Shown: in pieces, positions 46,201 through 59,410 of the stretch
Layout: the number at the start of each line of letters is the position of its first letter
Numbering within the stretch: the first letter of the stretch is position 1
Assembly (NCBI GenBank): GCA_973895155.1
Contig: OZ316892.1
Span: forward strand, 24,366,001-24,430,000
Length of the DNA stretch: 64,000 nt
From: Marsupella aquatica
Taxonomy: Eukaryota; Marchantiophyta
Direction: 5' to 3'
The notes under the pieces: generated by a model
Database searches by the model: none
What the model saw: only the letters and a program-made list of their open reading frames with translations
Told to the model about the DNA's origin: nothing
Program-made: the position numbers and the translations under genes

Positions 46201-48720
46201 ATACTTCGTCGCACGTGATGTGTCACTTCCGTGGAAGTGACCCCCCCCCCCCCCCCTTGAGCTTGGCAGATTATATTCCTCTAATAGTTACTCAAAGGAC
46301 ACAAGCAAATAACCAACAATCTGGTCCGAGAACAAGTGTGTGAAAGAGGCAAGGTTGGACTCATGGCAATTTGTTTACAGTCTAAATACAACCCAAGTGT
46401 TAACCAAGCCAACACCATGCAACCGATTGAAATTGTGAGTTATATTGGGGGGGGGGGCGGTCATCACTTATTTATTGGAAGAGAGCCAAAGTGTTCTTGG
46501 TTTGTCAGGGTATCCCACAATGCCCTGTAAACACACCCGGTTCAAAAGTATTCCTCATACCTTCACAAGTTTTTTGCCAGAACTTGTGATCCTACCATGG
46601 TCCGTGATGGTTGATGTACTTTGGCGGATGTTGTGGTATCAAACCCTTTGCACCAGGACAACATCAAGATAAATGTGACAACGTCAAGGGCAGCGACATC
46701 CCAAGAGACCACAACAAAGGAGGTGAATCTGATACCTTCCTTCCCCTTTTATTGAGATATTTGGTCAGCTTCATCATCAATTCGATGGGCTTCTTCAACA
46801 TGTTGCTTGTGATACTCAGGGACGGATGGGTTCCACCGGTTGATACTCACTATTTATCTTGACCATGCACTTTTGTTAGCGTATTTCAATGGCCTTAGAG
46901 CATGGTCAAGCTTGAGCAATTTATTGTTGATCCTTCATAGTGGGCACTATTGTGCCACAAAGGCTTCCTCCAGTAGCAGACATTCCTGTCCCACTTGCTC
47001 ATTTAGTTAGGGCATGGATGTGGACCATTAGCTCTTCACACATTTGTTTCTCATGTGCACACAAGTCCCACAAGTCCTTCCCATTACCTACTTTTCCCTT
47101 TTGTTTGTTTGTGTGGTTACACTTGCTTTTCTTTTTCCTTGTGTGGTGTTTGTCTTCTCTGGACCTCTTTTCTTTCCTTAGTTTCATTGTACTTTGGTTT
47201 TTCCCTGATTTATTAATTGTGATGGAAGTTTTTCCCCTTTCGAATTCAGCTTTTTTTTTGCCAGTGGATTAAATATCACAACCAAAGCACTTGATCTTGC
47301 TGGAGTCAATATGATCAGTTGTCATGTGTAGCACCGCTACAGCTTCTTTCCTGTGCCTATGTAAGCATGCTAGACCATGTTCTCTTATTCTTGTTTTATT
47401 TCCCTTTCACCATGAGCTACTGTAGGTGTTGAGGGTGGTGCCCCCACGAGAGAGCCCACCCCACCAACGTCAAGGATTCAAAGCCTTCGGCGGTGTGTGG
47501 TCCTGTGATGAGCAATGCACTCCCTATAAAGTGGTAGAATAATAGGGCTAGTGCTGTTGGCAACGTGGCCAGGCTTCACCTGTGGGACATAGCTAGGACA
47601 TGTTGTGGAGCAGTTGTAAGCGTAGAGAACAGCTTTTAATTACAAGCTATTGTTTCTTTTCATCCACTTGGAGTTATTTTTTTTATTAATTCCCCTTGAG
47701 ATTAAATGTGTATGTTCACTCGAGATTATATCTGGACACTAAAATGTGTGAAAACTGTTGCACTTGGGTTTGCAAAACTGAAGTAATTTTGGAATAGGAT
47801 AATGTCCTGGTTAGAGTGCATTGTGAGATGTAATGGGGCATCAAAAAAACAAGGGCCGTAGGTCAACTTAGAGGGGCATCATTGTCATAATGGTGGTAAC
47901 TAGGACATTAACATACATGCAAACTTGAGTGATGTTTTAGTAAACAAAAAAGGTAATCTCTGAAATAGAAAATTGAAGTTAAAGGGCCATGCAAGAAGTG
48001 TTTGCTATGCAATTGGCAAAACATACCAAGGAAGGGTAAAAGCAAATCTTGTGATTGCTTTGATAAAATTTACTATTTGATTTCTATGATATTAAAACTG
48101 TATTTGGTTTGTATGTTTCCTGCATTTACGGTATTTGGCATATTTCACTCCTCAAGACAATTTGTGTTCTATGGGAAATTAATGCAGTCATAAATACAAA
48201 TGCATCACAAAAGTCTTTATCTACCATCTCACATTAAATCTGGGCAGTATAATGTGTGGAAACTATTGCAATTGGCTTTACAATAACTGGAGTCCATGTA
48301 GATACTGTATCTACCAATCCTACATCCTAAGCAATGGCTGAAATTTAAGGTGGCTTCAAATTTAGGACAATTACAAACTTCAGCTCCCACATTCGAGGCT
48401 CTTTCAAAGGATTTGCACTTTCATAATTCATATGGAAGATTTTTGGTTGCACTCACCTTAACAACTAGATTGAAGTGTTTTCCCACAAATAAGTCACCCT
48501 AACTTAGGTACATAGCAAGTCCTGTTTGCAGAGCATTGTGGTGCGATGCACTGAAAATAAGAGCTTGAGCTGTTGTTCGCTCATAATGCTCTAGAAATGG
48601 GACCTTAATTTAAGACCTCAGATATTACTGTGTTTACTGAATGTGTACAAGCACAGGAAAATCTTGCTAATGAGTTAATCCACATCTTGATGGGGGATTC
48701 TTTTCCATAAAAAATGTATT
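40218..48720. other. Intergenic region upstream of CFAP58
   Basis: No gene is supported. The first few hundred bases should hold the CFAP58 promoter, but no clear TATA box is seen. Further out are simple tracts, including a run of 16 C at 46241-46256, a G11 run near 46447 and pyrimidine-rich segments near 43.15-43.5 and 47.0-47.3 kb that could be old retroelement tails. TGTTGAGGGTGGTGCCCCCAC at 47.43 kb might be part of an LTR but has no partner in the window. Confidence 0.4.
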
Positions 48721-49405
48721 TAAAATTACACAAGAAAAATATAACGAAGGCCGAGCACAAAGGGAGTTTAAGAGCGTACATCAGAACTTTTCCATAAATG
48801 CCCTAAAAATTACACACGAAAAAAATCACCAAGGTAATTAAGAGCATACATCATAACTTTTCCATAAATTCCCTGAAAATTACACAAGAAAAAAAATCAC
48901 GAAGGGAATTAAGAGCGTACATCATAATTTTTCCATAAATGACCTGAAAATTACGAGGTATTTGTTTGATCAACCCCCAAAATGAAATTTGTTACTTGAT
49001 TGACCCCCTGAGGTCTATCAATGGTCCAGATCTGAGATAGAAAGGTCCATCAACGGTCCAGATTGGGGAAAAATATGGAGAGGGTTGATTAAACAAACTT
49101 TTTCCAGAAAGGGGTCTACTAAGCATATCTCTCTGAAAATTACAAGGAAAAAATCCAGACTGGTAATCACACATCAAATTGTATTCATGGATTGAAAGAA
49201 AAAAATTAAGGTTATCACTATATGCAGGGGTGTTGTACATAATATATAATATATGTCATATTTTGTTGTGCTCTTATCGAGACCCAGAAAAAATCACAAA
49301 AGAAATTAAGAGCGTACATCAGAACTTTTCCATAAATGACCTGAAAATTACACAAGAAAAAAATAAAAATCACGAAGTGAATTAAGAGCGTACATCATTA
49401 GCTAA
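48720..49405. repeat. Tandem array of about 75-85-base units
   Basis: Units share ATTAAGAGCGTACATCA, ACTTTTCCATAAAT, CCTGAAAATTACACAAGAAAA and ATCACGAAGG. Three units run at 48.72-48.95 kb and one and a half at 49.29-49.40 kb, interrupted by the small element below. Confidence 0.75.
48944..49143. mobile_element. Small MITE-like insertion (178 bases)
   Basis: CTGAAAATTAC is repeated at 48944-48954 and 49133-49143. The insert ends GAGGTATTTGTTTGATCAAC on the left and, reverse-complemented, AGAGATATGCTTAGTAGACC on the right, an imperfect inverted repeat. The ends resemble those of the element at 30.87-32.25 kb (GGTATATGCTTGATGGACCCC). The flanking repeat is also part of the array unit, so the duplication is not fully independent evidence. 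Confidence 0.5.
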
Positions 49406-50459
49406 GTAAGCATCAGCTTATTTCCCGGAACTAATCACGTACCTCCTAACCTCCAGGAGAAACTGTTGGGTGAAGTGCAGTTCGGTAAGAGGTCGAAATG
49501 TCGAATGCGCTTTCCCAAGGGAAAAAAAATACGAGGTCGCCAGTACGGTGTGAAGGCAGGCGCATGAATCTTTCTCTCGAGCGGTCCTCGCTCGAAAATG
49601 CCTTGGGATGGCGGAATGACGTCGTCGATGATGGACGGTGGAAGGACTGGACGACGATGACGACGACGAGGCACTATGAAGTGTGCACAACGTGCTGGCC
49701 TGGGACGCTATGTGTCAAAGTTGCACTCGCAATCGCCCGGGTAGTCTGGTCTGTGCTAGAAAGCATCGTGTAAAGTTGTGGGCTAACAGAGATCGCAACT
49801 TCGCACGGATGTGACCGATGGAAGTGTACCTCCTCCCAGCCATGTCCGCCAGCTGGTGCGGTTCCGAGGTTCTCTCGCGGAGCCATGACTGTGGCGGGCG
49901 GAAGAAATTCCATTCCGAGCAAAGTCAGCTGGAAATTTGGCCATCGGGGGCCCACAGGAAAAAGCCACAGAACCATCCTACTGGGATCATGTCGAAAGTT
50001 CGGGTACGTCGCAGCATACAGTGCCTTGGCTCTCGAATGCTTGGCATGGCAGTTGTCGATCTCGTCCGCCCTACAGAGACAAGAAGGCGAGCTAGATTAC
50101 AGGGCTGGAACTCTTCCGAAAGGCTGATGAGAGCCTGAGAATTTTCTAGCTAGCTAGAACCACCGAAACTGCTCCACGGTTGGTAGGTAGTTGACCGCCA
50201 CCTTGTATGATATTTGTGAGGACGCGAATGCAGATCGGCAGAAGTCGTCACGTAACGGATTGATGAGGCCGAAAAATGAAGGATCAAGGTGCAACGAGAG
50301 AAGTCCTCAGCTGTTCTACTTCAATCAACAGTTTGAAGAATTCGTTACACGGGAGAGGTTGGAGGACTAGTTCACTTCTTGACGTAGCTCGCAAGCGGCC
50401 GGGCTGAAACGTAGACCCTTCGCTGGTCTTTTATACAATGTTTTTCTATTAGTCATCTG
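49406..50459. other. GC-richer intergenic stretch
   Basis: Several overlapping frames on both strands have no recognisable domain. They look like shadows in GC-rich DNA rather than genes. Confidence 0.35.
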
Positions 50460-50804
50460 TCACGTGCAGTACTCGTCGAGATGCTCGCCGTGGCTCTCGA
50501 CGACCGGTTCTTCACAATTTGCGTTAGAGCTATACAATTTTAGCTCTGCATTCACACAAAGGAGATAAATTTCCGACTTCCCTACCTCCGATCCTTCTCG
50601 GATTGCAAGGTGTTCCTTTCCCACATGAGTTCCTTCTGCGAAACTAAATAGCTTGAATTCTTTGGGTAAAACATACTGAGGATTATCGTGTACAGAGTCG
50701 TGAGTACCGTTGTCGTCGCATTTGCTCGGCAAATAGACTTTCAAGAGCTTTCCATCGAAAATAACTGAAGAAGAATCGAATTGGTCCTTTTCTTTTCCGA
50801 TCAA
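50460..50804 (-). CDS. Hypothetical 114-residue protein
   Basis: ATG at 50804, stop at 50460. The composition is ordinary, and charged residues and strand-like segments (IFDGKLLKVYLPSK, EIYLLCVNAELKLY) are present, but I recognise no family. Its ATG is only 126 bases from the divergent ATG at 50930, so a shared bidirectional promoter is possible. It may instead be a chance frame. Confidence 0.3.
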   Translation of the reverse strand: MIGKEKDQFDSSSVIFDGKLLKVYLPSKCDDNGTHDSVHDNPQYVLPKEFKLFSFAEGTHVGKEHLAIREGSEVGKSEIYLLCVNAELKLYSSNANCEEPVVESHGEHLDEYCT

Positions 50805-50929
50805 TCGGTGTTGTTTTGCGAGACTCGGGCTCTACATGAAGCGATAGAGAGCTTGAACGAGGGAACTGTCATGGGGCACTATGAATTGCGTAGAGTGATT
50901 GAGAACAGCGATCCTGGACGACAGTAGAT

Positions 50930-53900
50930 ATGACGAGCGGTCCAAATTGGCTCCGTGAGCAAAAGTCAGACCTGGCTAGCAGCGTCGTGTCGTTGCGGAC
51001 GGTCGCCTTGGTAGCACTACTCATAGTAACTCTTATCACGGTCTCGAATTGGGGTGGCGATGGCAGAGGGGGTCGTTGGAACGACGGAAAACTTGCACTG
51101 AGTCGAAGAAACGGTACAAAAATTGACGTACACTTGCCTCTTCTGGTGGTTCCATTGTTTGTTGTTCCATGCAGAAGAATCAATCTTGATTAACCATCAT
51201 GAGAGGTGTGCAGCATGCATAATGACATATTCTTGCTTGAGCTCTGCAAACAACTTGTCTTTCACTAGACAAGGCTTCTTAGATTTGTGAAGCCTAATTT
51301 GCAAAATGTTGGTGGGATAGGAAGCAGCACTCTAGCCTCACGTATGTGTGATACTTGTCCAGTCCACTATTTCCGTTTTTACCGGGTCAGTCTGGGTTGG
51401 AAGTAATCATACGGTAGTTTGTTTCTGGATTGATCCAGAAATCCACTCATATTGGATTCTGTTGGCTCCGGCCTAAGAGTGACTTTCTGATCGATGTTCC
51501 ACTCCAATCTAACTATGGGTTTATGACAACAGCGGCTCAGCGGCTTTTACCTAAGTAACCGGAAAACAATTTATGATTTCATTCATGTACTGGACACTAG
51601 CTACTGTCTCAGACTGTTTATGACTGTCACAACTTGATGGAGTATGTGCCCTCACAATTCTCAATACTAATTCTGTTTCAGAAGTAATAATTCCTTGAAG
51701 GTGTACCGCAAAATTTTTAGAAGGGAGACAGAGTGGTCCATCGATTATGTCAATCGAATCTTGTAGTACTAGAGAGGTAGTAAAAGGAATTGTGTAGAAG
51801 GCTTCGCTTGCTGTGAGCTATTGGTGAATTTTCTTATCCCTGATGTCTCCCAGGTTCAATTGTATTAGACACCGAATGATGGGCTGACGCCTTCGATGAG
51901 AACAGTAAATTAAACAACAGGACACCTCTGATTGGGGGATTGATATATAGACAGTCGTTCATTCTGTTACTCAAACAATTATAAACAATCTTAAGAAGAG
52001 ATCTCACTGGAGCTTCTAATCTAGTTATAATTGTGTGCGTACCTAGACAAACGTGGGCTGTAGAGCCTTCAATTCTGGGCTTCTGGCTCTAGAACTAGAA
52101 TCAAATCCAATTCCCGAGACTAGTTATTCACCACTGAATTGGTGAGATAATTATTGTTGTACAGCTTCCCCAGAACCTCTCCAATCAACATCGGATTGCT
52201 CGTGACTTCCATGCGCGTGCACATGCATTGTTGGGCCGCTAGATCGGAAAGGGAGTGAAGTAATGATTTTAGTGTCGTACAAGTTTTTTGTTGTGCAAGG
52301 CGCCCCTAAATTTCGGTACAGTGTGTACCGATGCAGATCATGTTGGGGCCTGGGCAGAGGATCCCGTAATGGTTGGGTAGTCTGTGTAAGAGATACAGAG
52401 TCTCTGAGAGAGGGGCTACTGGATGTACGTTCTCTATGACAACAATTGGGTAAATATTAATGAAGCGCAATCGGCCAAGATCACTGAGTGCAGATATTGA
52501 TGCAAGTGGTGTATTTCTGTGTGGGCTGTGGGATAAATAAGATTCGGGCAGCGATATTGATTGCGACTAGGTGCATTGCTTCCTTTTATTAAATTTCCTT
52601 TTCGTCGATGAGGAAACTCATCTTGCGTGTCCAGCGTGCCTCCACATTTCAGATCGCGCCAACGTGGCCTCACACGTAAAGACAAGAGTTGAGTACGTTT
52701 TGAAGAGGGACTCATGATTGTGCCGTGCTGTGGTCCTTTGGGCTAAATTGGTTGTTTATGAACGATATTGTTATACTGTGGCAGGTGACAGTCTCAGTTC
52801 TAAACACGAAGGTCTTGCGTCCGGGTTCGGCAGTAGGGTCCTTCTGCAAAGCGGAGAAGCTGGTATCAGCAGTACGACGAATCAGAGGCCATTGGCTGTG
52901 AAGAGAGGCCGCTATGATCCCTTCAAGGATTTTCATAAGTATCGGGGCGGGTACGACGTGAAAAGCAAGCATTACTGGGGGGTACTGTACTTCGATCTTC
53001 TACTCACAACTCCTTCCGTTCTAATGTTCTAACCTGTATCTTACCACACGAATTGATCTTGCTGGAAGTCCTATGATATTATCTTTATCCACTCTTGGTA
53101 CAAGAAATTGGTCGACTGATTTGGCACATTCCCTTTGAAAAGTTGTACTGCAATTCTGCATTTGATTGCATTCTAAGTTGCACAAGATCTCATTGTCTTG
53201 CAAACTGTCAATTCGTAAGGTCTGGTCCCTGGTCCCTGGTTCGTTGTGAATGTCTAGGTCTGGTCGGTGTCCCTGACTGTGAAGGTCGTCCGGTCTGGTC
53301 ACTGGTTGCTCAAATTGTGACCTTAGTCCATCCCTTTGAGCAAATCCCGACTCGTGAGGAATCTACTCCTCCCCACAACCGTGTGGCACCGGTTTACTGG
53401 AACGGAGCCGTGCGAAGAACCGTTACGAATCCGCAATGAGTACGAGAGTCAGATGTAAGTTAGTCTTACATTGGTTCGATAGTCTGCATTCCGCCAAGTC
53501 TAATATTTAATAACTTCTCAAGCTTCCAGGCGAAAAAACAAAAGAATAAAAGTCAAATATTTTAATGTCGAGATGGGCATGTCAGAGTAGCAATGAGAAC
53601 TTCCATAATCACTGCCGAACAATTTTACGTAATATGTGCCTAGCAGCGGTACCGTAGTTTACTGTAATACTTGGCAGAACTAGACTGTGTAACCCAATTA
53701 AGTAAGAGTCCCATTTTCCTACCTACGATTTCAGGCTTTCAGTGAGGTCCAGTTCTATTGAATTTGCTTACTCTGCTGTCTAAGACTTACGTTCACAATC
53801 AGCGATCTAGGATGAGGACTCTGTCGTGCTTACTCTGCTGTCTAAGACTTACGTTCACAATCTGCGATCTAGGGTGAGGACTCTGTCGTCCATAGATCCT

Positions 53901-56900
53901 CAACTAACTCTCGAAGTAACTCTTTAAGTCCGTACAGAGTCTTCATTTTGCTGACTTGAAATACATACAGAGTCTTTTGTTGGCTGTCTGACTTGAAATG
54001 CATACAGAGGCTTCTGTTGTTGGCTGACTTGAAATGCATACAGAGTCTTCTGTTGTTGGCTGACTTGAAATGCATACAGAGTCTTCTCTCTGTACAATGA
54101 GCCTCTTCTAAATTGAATGAGGCGCCAAAGTCGTTAGGGCAGAGACTCCAACTCATTCTATAGAGTAGTGCCATTGACCACTGTATGCCTTTTAACAGGA
54201 ACTTGTTCGTTGAGTTTGTTTTAGGAGTGGCTTAAACTCCCTAATAACTAGACTCAAATCTGCAGATGAGTGCAGTTCCTCACATAGTGTAGCACTTTAG
54301 AATATTGAAGAAATCAGGTGGAGTTTAGGATGTCTCAATTGTGTTCGATGGTGGCATCTTGTGGCAAGCTACCATTGAACTCGCAACAAATCGTAAGCCG
54401 AGTATGCATTAGCAGAGAGCAGGAACTTCTCGGGTGGCAATGCCCACTAGCTATCAAGATGGTCAATTGCCAACTGGACTAGTGGTGATGGCCGTGCCTT
54501 GCTTTGGGGAGCTCATTGAATTTTGATCCTTTTTGAAATATGCAGACGAACCGGCAAAATGATTGAAGTCTCTAGAGTGACAATCTCCACTTTTCATTTT
54601 CTTACCAATTGAAAATCTCACTGTCATGTCTGGTGCTGATGACCGTGCCTTGATTTTTGGGAGCTTAGTGTTTTGATCTCGTTTTTGAAAATGCAGAGGA
54701 ACGGGCAGAATGATTTCAAGTCTCTAGACTCTAGAGTGATACTCTCCACTTTTCTCATTGTATTACATTAAAATCTCACGGCCGTACAGTCGAGATGGGA
54801 AGCTAATTTAATATTCCGTATAATTTGTAGAAAGGAAACTAGAATCTGTAGAAAGGAAACTATTGGGGAACTTTAATAATTGTCGTCTTTGTGGCTTGAA
54901 AGGTAACGCGAAATGCTCTGTCTTTATTTCCTGGGAAAAATCTGACTGGTTACTAGAGAGTCGCAGAGTCTGTTAGCTGCTGTAGCACGGTACACTCGAA
55001 GGCATGTGAAAAGCACATGAAAATTGCACAAGCCAAAAAAAACCCTGACCAATCATGGTGGTCTCATAAATTGGTTGTGCTGTACGTACAGCTAGTTGTC
55101 ATTTACATAGAACAGTGAAGTACGCTGAAAATGTGGTCTCGGGCTTGCGAAGCATATTGCAGGATTCACAACTAGGCAGTCATTGACGGTCTGATATTAT
55201 GATGGAGATCATTTTTAAGGAATCTTACGCGAGTGGATGTCGTTATTCTTGCAGTCTCTAGCGTGGACAGGACTTCCGGCCTATGCGATTGCCGTTGCAT
55301 GGCTCGTCCTGGGGACTGTCCTTCTACTCTCGGTTTGTTGCGCTCGATGCTGGTGCAGGAAGAAAAGGAGACTGACACATGACCGAGCTACTAGTCCTTC
55401 CAATGTCTTGTACTTGCGGGTCACCATTTTGATATCTGCTCTCCTTACGATGGTCGCCATGTAAGTACTACACGTCGACTCTAGCTGTGCTACCCAAAAT
55501 CACGGTCCTACACGCATGTTAACTAGTATGTTACCATCGATCCTTCGGTGCAGAAGGATTGTGCTTTCTGGCCAGCGCATTCCGTGCTACCGTGAGAGTG
55601 ACTCAATTCTTTAATTTGTGTTCGCTGGGGGGCTCGAACGGTGGACTTTATTGATCAGTACGTAAGAGATGATTCAAGTTAACTTGGGTCCATACCTGAT
55701 GGACCTGACTTGGGACATCCACACGTCACAGTAGATACGCGGTACTTCCCCGCTCAGGAGGGATCGACGGCTTTGACGCACAACACTGGCTCGAAAGTTG
55801 TGATTCACGTCGAATTCACAGTTGCATGGATTGCCACCAACCTTAGTCAAAATTCTAGCTGCGCACTGCCTGCCTTAACACCAAAATAGAAATTGCTGCC
55901 ATATATCCATCATATAGGTGCTGCTCCTCAAGGTAGCAGTGCGAGCTTATGTTATGGTCAAATTCTTGAGCCTGTATATAATTATGAAGCTATACTTGCA
56001 TTTAATAAGGTCTCTCGGTGACTAATTTTGCCTTTCCATACATTTGCAGTGGGGGCTGTGTAGTGCTGTTCGTAGGAAGCAGAGACTTCGCCGTGGAGGC
56101 AAGGAAGGTGGAGCATGCGTTCAACGATGCTGCAGCCAATGCAACGGGCACCATCGACGGCCTTACGGGGGCTATTGTGGGTTTGGAACAAATCCTGGAG
56201 CCGTTTAGTGGCAGTGCGAGTATCATCACGCGCGGCATTTCTCTCGACACCCTAAATTCCACTCAAAAAACTCTTTCCAGGGAGAGCGAGAATATCAGCC
56301 ACACTGTCAACAAGAGCACGCGCACTCTGGACAAAATAATCACAGCCCTGTAAGATCCCTCATTTGCTTAAAATTCACGTCGCGGTCCATACGTTCAATC
56401 AGGAAACACTATATGCACAAATCAACGGCAGTTGTGATCCAATCAATGGGTGATTTAATCAATGGGATGAGAAAACTCAGTGGGCTAGACAATGGAAACC
56501 GCCACTTCAGGAATATATATGGAGCACTCATTCTCCTACTAGAGTTCATTTTTCGCCCCAGCAACACTACCAAGCACTTTTAAGAGTTCCCTCAGGTCAA
56601 ACGCTGTGAAGTCCAATCCTGCCAATTTGAAGAATGAATCAGATTTGTCTCTCCGGGAAATTTTTGAAGATTGGTCTCTGCATGGGGAGAAATGCCCCAT
56701 GCAATAAACTAAAAATTTGCAAATTTGCCCGGATTGAATCACGATACGAGGTCATGTCCTTTCACTATCAACCTTTAAGCAACTTACCGCAATAGTTTGG
56801 GCGTCGCTGAACGAATATAACATATCTACTTGCAAGCTTAATTTATCTTAATTCTATTGTGTTGCCTGTTGTTTCTGTTTTACTCAAGGGAGATAGCACT

Positions 56901-59410
56901 TCTGGTCGTGGCGGGTTTGAACTTGATTCTGATAATCGTAGGACCTGGTACGTGGCTTTCTTTCTAGCCTTTCTTCGCTGTAACAGGTTGGGTCCAGAGT
57001 GAGATTGATGTTGTGGTCATGGGTAGATATTTTGATGTGCCCACCTGCCAAAAAGCTTTTAATCCCGCTATTAATTAGAGACATGTAGCGTGGTCGTAAT
57101 TTGTCGTTGGATCAGGTACGTGCAAATGGCGCTGCAGTGTTTGAAGTGTAAATTAATTCTAATTGACGTCATGCTTGATATCGCCAGCAATGAGCGTAGA
57201 ATTTCAGAGGGAGAGAACATTGTTTGTCGGCAAGCTTCCTTGAGACGGACGAACTGACCCTCGTTGCCCGTGTGCACATATGGCCGGTGTCTGCAGTTTT
57301 TGTGCTGGTCCATTGGAAGCGCTCCTTTTATCTGTAAGGGAATTCCTCACTCAAAATCACAATCAGATAGAAGCGTGTTGAGTACGTCCAGCGAAGAGTC
57401 GAATATTGAATCCCTCTACCGTAGATTGTATTCGGAATTTCTTGTATATTTTGATCCCAGAGAGGGTTCGTTGGGTTTGAGGTTCACAACGTACTAAGAT
57501 GTGTTTTTCTTGTTGCTGTGAGTAGCATGGTGACCATCGCATGGATCCTCACAGTCCTCACATCGGTTCTGTTCGGTGTCAGTTTCGTGTTGGACAAGTA
57601 AGCCTCCCTGCTATTGCCGTTTTCTATGGTGAGAGCGATCGTTAGGTCAATTTGACTGGGAAATAGCAAGGGAAATCACTTCTAACAGTTGGTCGCATTC
57701 TCTTGAATTATTTTCTCAATCCAGACCCTCAGTTCTTGTGGTCTTAAATAGGACAGGTCTTGAATAGGACAGGGAATTCTGTGCAAGAGACATATGCTCA
57801 CGTAAAATCCGATTGGCGGATTGGATAATATACAGCTGCAATCAGGGATATCGTCATAATTAGAGATGACATATAGATCTGATCAAGATAGCAGCCATCA
57901 TTTATTCCCTGTCATGTACTGTAGGCTTTGTGCGACGAGTTTGGGATCCCATGTAGACCAGTTTCTTTGTCTCTGGATTTGACGAGTTTTTTTGGTCTTA
58001 TATTCTGAGCAGCCTTGTCAAGGACACTTGCGATGCTATGAATGAATACAGGGGAGATCCATACAACACCACTCTTGATGCGCTACTTCCTTGCCAGGAC
58101 TTGATGTCTGCAAGTGGTGCTCTTGCCCAAATTGGTCACGGAATCCGCAATTCTATCACCCAGGTGTGGGCACTTTCAGTCCGTAGTAGATTGTGAAGTT
58201 GTCGCAAGTCACCCCAGTTGTATCCATTCTGAGGCTCAAGAGAATATCACAATTAAGTTAAAATCAAACTGCAATTATTTGTTATTTGAGGCTTTCGAGT
58301 TTCAGTCAAGGATGCTGTGAACAACTTCTAAGAGCCTTTTGCTTGAACAGTCCCAGAAAATATCGTGCCGGAGGCCTTGCCCCGTGCGTTACCTCCAGTA
58401 TCTAAGGAAACCCCATTGCAATGTTGCAGGTGAATACCACGATAGTTCAGTTCGAGGGTCAACTGAATGCCAGTCTTCCAGTACTGTGTGAGCAGATTGG
58501 ACCGGCTCCTCTTTATCAGTATATTAGCACTTGTCCTGCTGGCACCATTCCCATCTCCGAACTACCACAAGTAAGACTGGCTGATGCTTTTCACCTCCTC
58601 AATTTTTTGTGTCACCAGTTCGACAATTAAGGTCGAAGCCTACAACAACGGACTGAAAGCTAGGAATCGGTGTACATTTAGTGAAATTAAGTGAGTGACT
58701 TTCAGATGTAGCGTTTGAAATCTAAACCTACAGTACTTTCCGCACTCAAAGGTCTAAATACTCCTTAACATACAGTAGATACCCTGAAAGTTTAGCCCGC
58801 AAACATAATATACAGAGCTCACTCACTGAAACTTCGAGTTTTGATGATACTTGCGTTGGGATACTTGGTGGGCGATTCTTTCTCTTGAAAATCTTGTAAT
58901 GTTTCCCCCATGCCGGCCAATATTAAGTCTGTTACTTTATACTATACTAACTCAGTACTTGAGCCTATGCTTTTGCCTTCATGTTTTCAATCGAAACATG
59001 CTTTCCTGATTACGTTGAATGACCGTGCAACCCAGAATTTGCAGATATTCCGATGTACTTCAAATGACAGTCAGACATGTTCTCAAGAAGGAAAACCCCT
59101 CACAGATTTTCAATTTACGGAAGTCGTCGCGTATTCCACGGGAGTTCAGACGCTGCTGAACGTTTATCCAACCATTGGCGGACTCACAAACTGTTCCATA
59201 GTTGCGCAAACTTTCAATAAGCTCTTGGCTCACAACTGTGGGCCTACCAAGGCGGCTGCCCTTCTTGTCTGGGATGCCTTCGTTTGTCTGACGACATCGA
59301 TGATCTTACTCATTCTGTGGGTGCTGGTCCTAACCGGCGGCAACAGGGAACGAAAGGAGCAAATCTTCCCTGTCGCTGGAAGCCCTTTGAAAAGCAAGAT
59401 TGACAGTTAG
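50930..59410 (+). CDS. Plant multi-pass membrane protein (At2g12400/At1g71110-like family)
   Basis: Eleven exons give 581 codons: 50930-51113, 52785-52981, 55255-55460, 56050-56349, 56889-56947, 57297-57333, 57526-57597, 58013-58163, 58430-58570, 58632-58690, 59071-59410. All junctions keep frame. Layout: an N-terminal hydrophobic segment (about 19-38), DPFKDFHKYRGGYDVKSKHYW before the pore-side helices, membrane segments at about 136-157, 181-203, 298-320, 329-350 and 539-556, a long loop with NATGTIDG and NSTQ glycosylation sites, and a Cys-rich extracytoplasmic domain (Cys pairs in exons 8-11). Arabidopsis members are annotated as transmembrane or plasma-membrane-fusion proteins, and their biochemical role is not settled. 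Exon 6 is a 37-base micro-exon. The acceptors of exons 10 and 11 were chosen by frame and Cys spacing and are the least certain. Confidence 0.78.
53766..53889. repeat. Tandem duplication, 62-base unit
   Basis: Two nearly identical copies (start GCTTACTCTGCTGTCTAAGA) in intron 2 of the membrane-protein gene; they differ by a few bases. Confidence 0.85.
53930..54095. repeat. About 36-base tandem repeat, four to five copies
   Basis: Units of CTTGAAATGCATACAGAGTC followed by TTCTGTTGTTGGCTGA in intron 2. On the minus strand they encode a repeated LCMHFKSANN peptide, a by-product of the repeat. Confidence 0.85.
54484..54790. repeat. Tandem duplication, about 150-base unit
   Basis: Two diverged copies share GTGATGGCCGTGCCTTG/GCTGATGACCGTGCCTTG, TTTGATC, GGCA(A/G)AATGATT, AAGTCTCTAGA and CTCCACTTTTC. 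They lie in intron 2, which at 2273 bases is the longest of this gene and appears to have grown by local duplications. Confidence 0.75.

Noticed and set aside
47430-47700. Solo LTR beginning TGTTGAGG
   Set aside because: No matching end, target duplication, primer-binding site or second copy was visible.
54020-54174. Minus-strand peptide repeat LCMHFKSANN
   Set aside because: A by-product of a 36-base tandem repeat in an intron of the opposite-strand gene.
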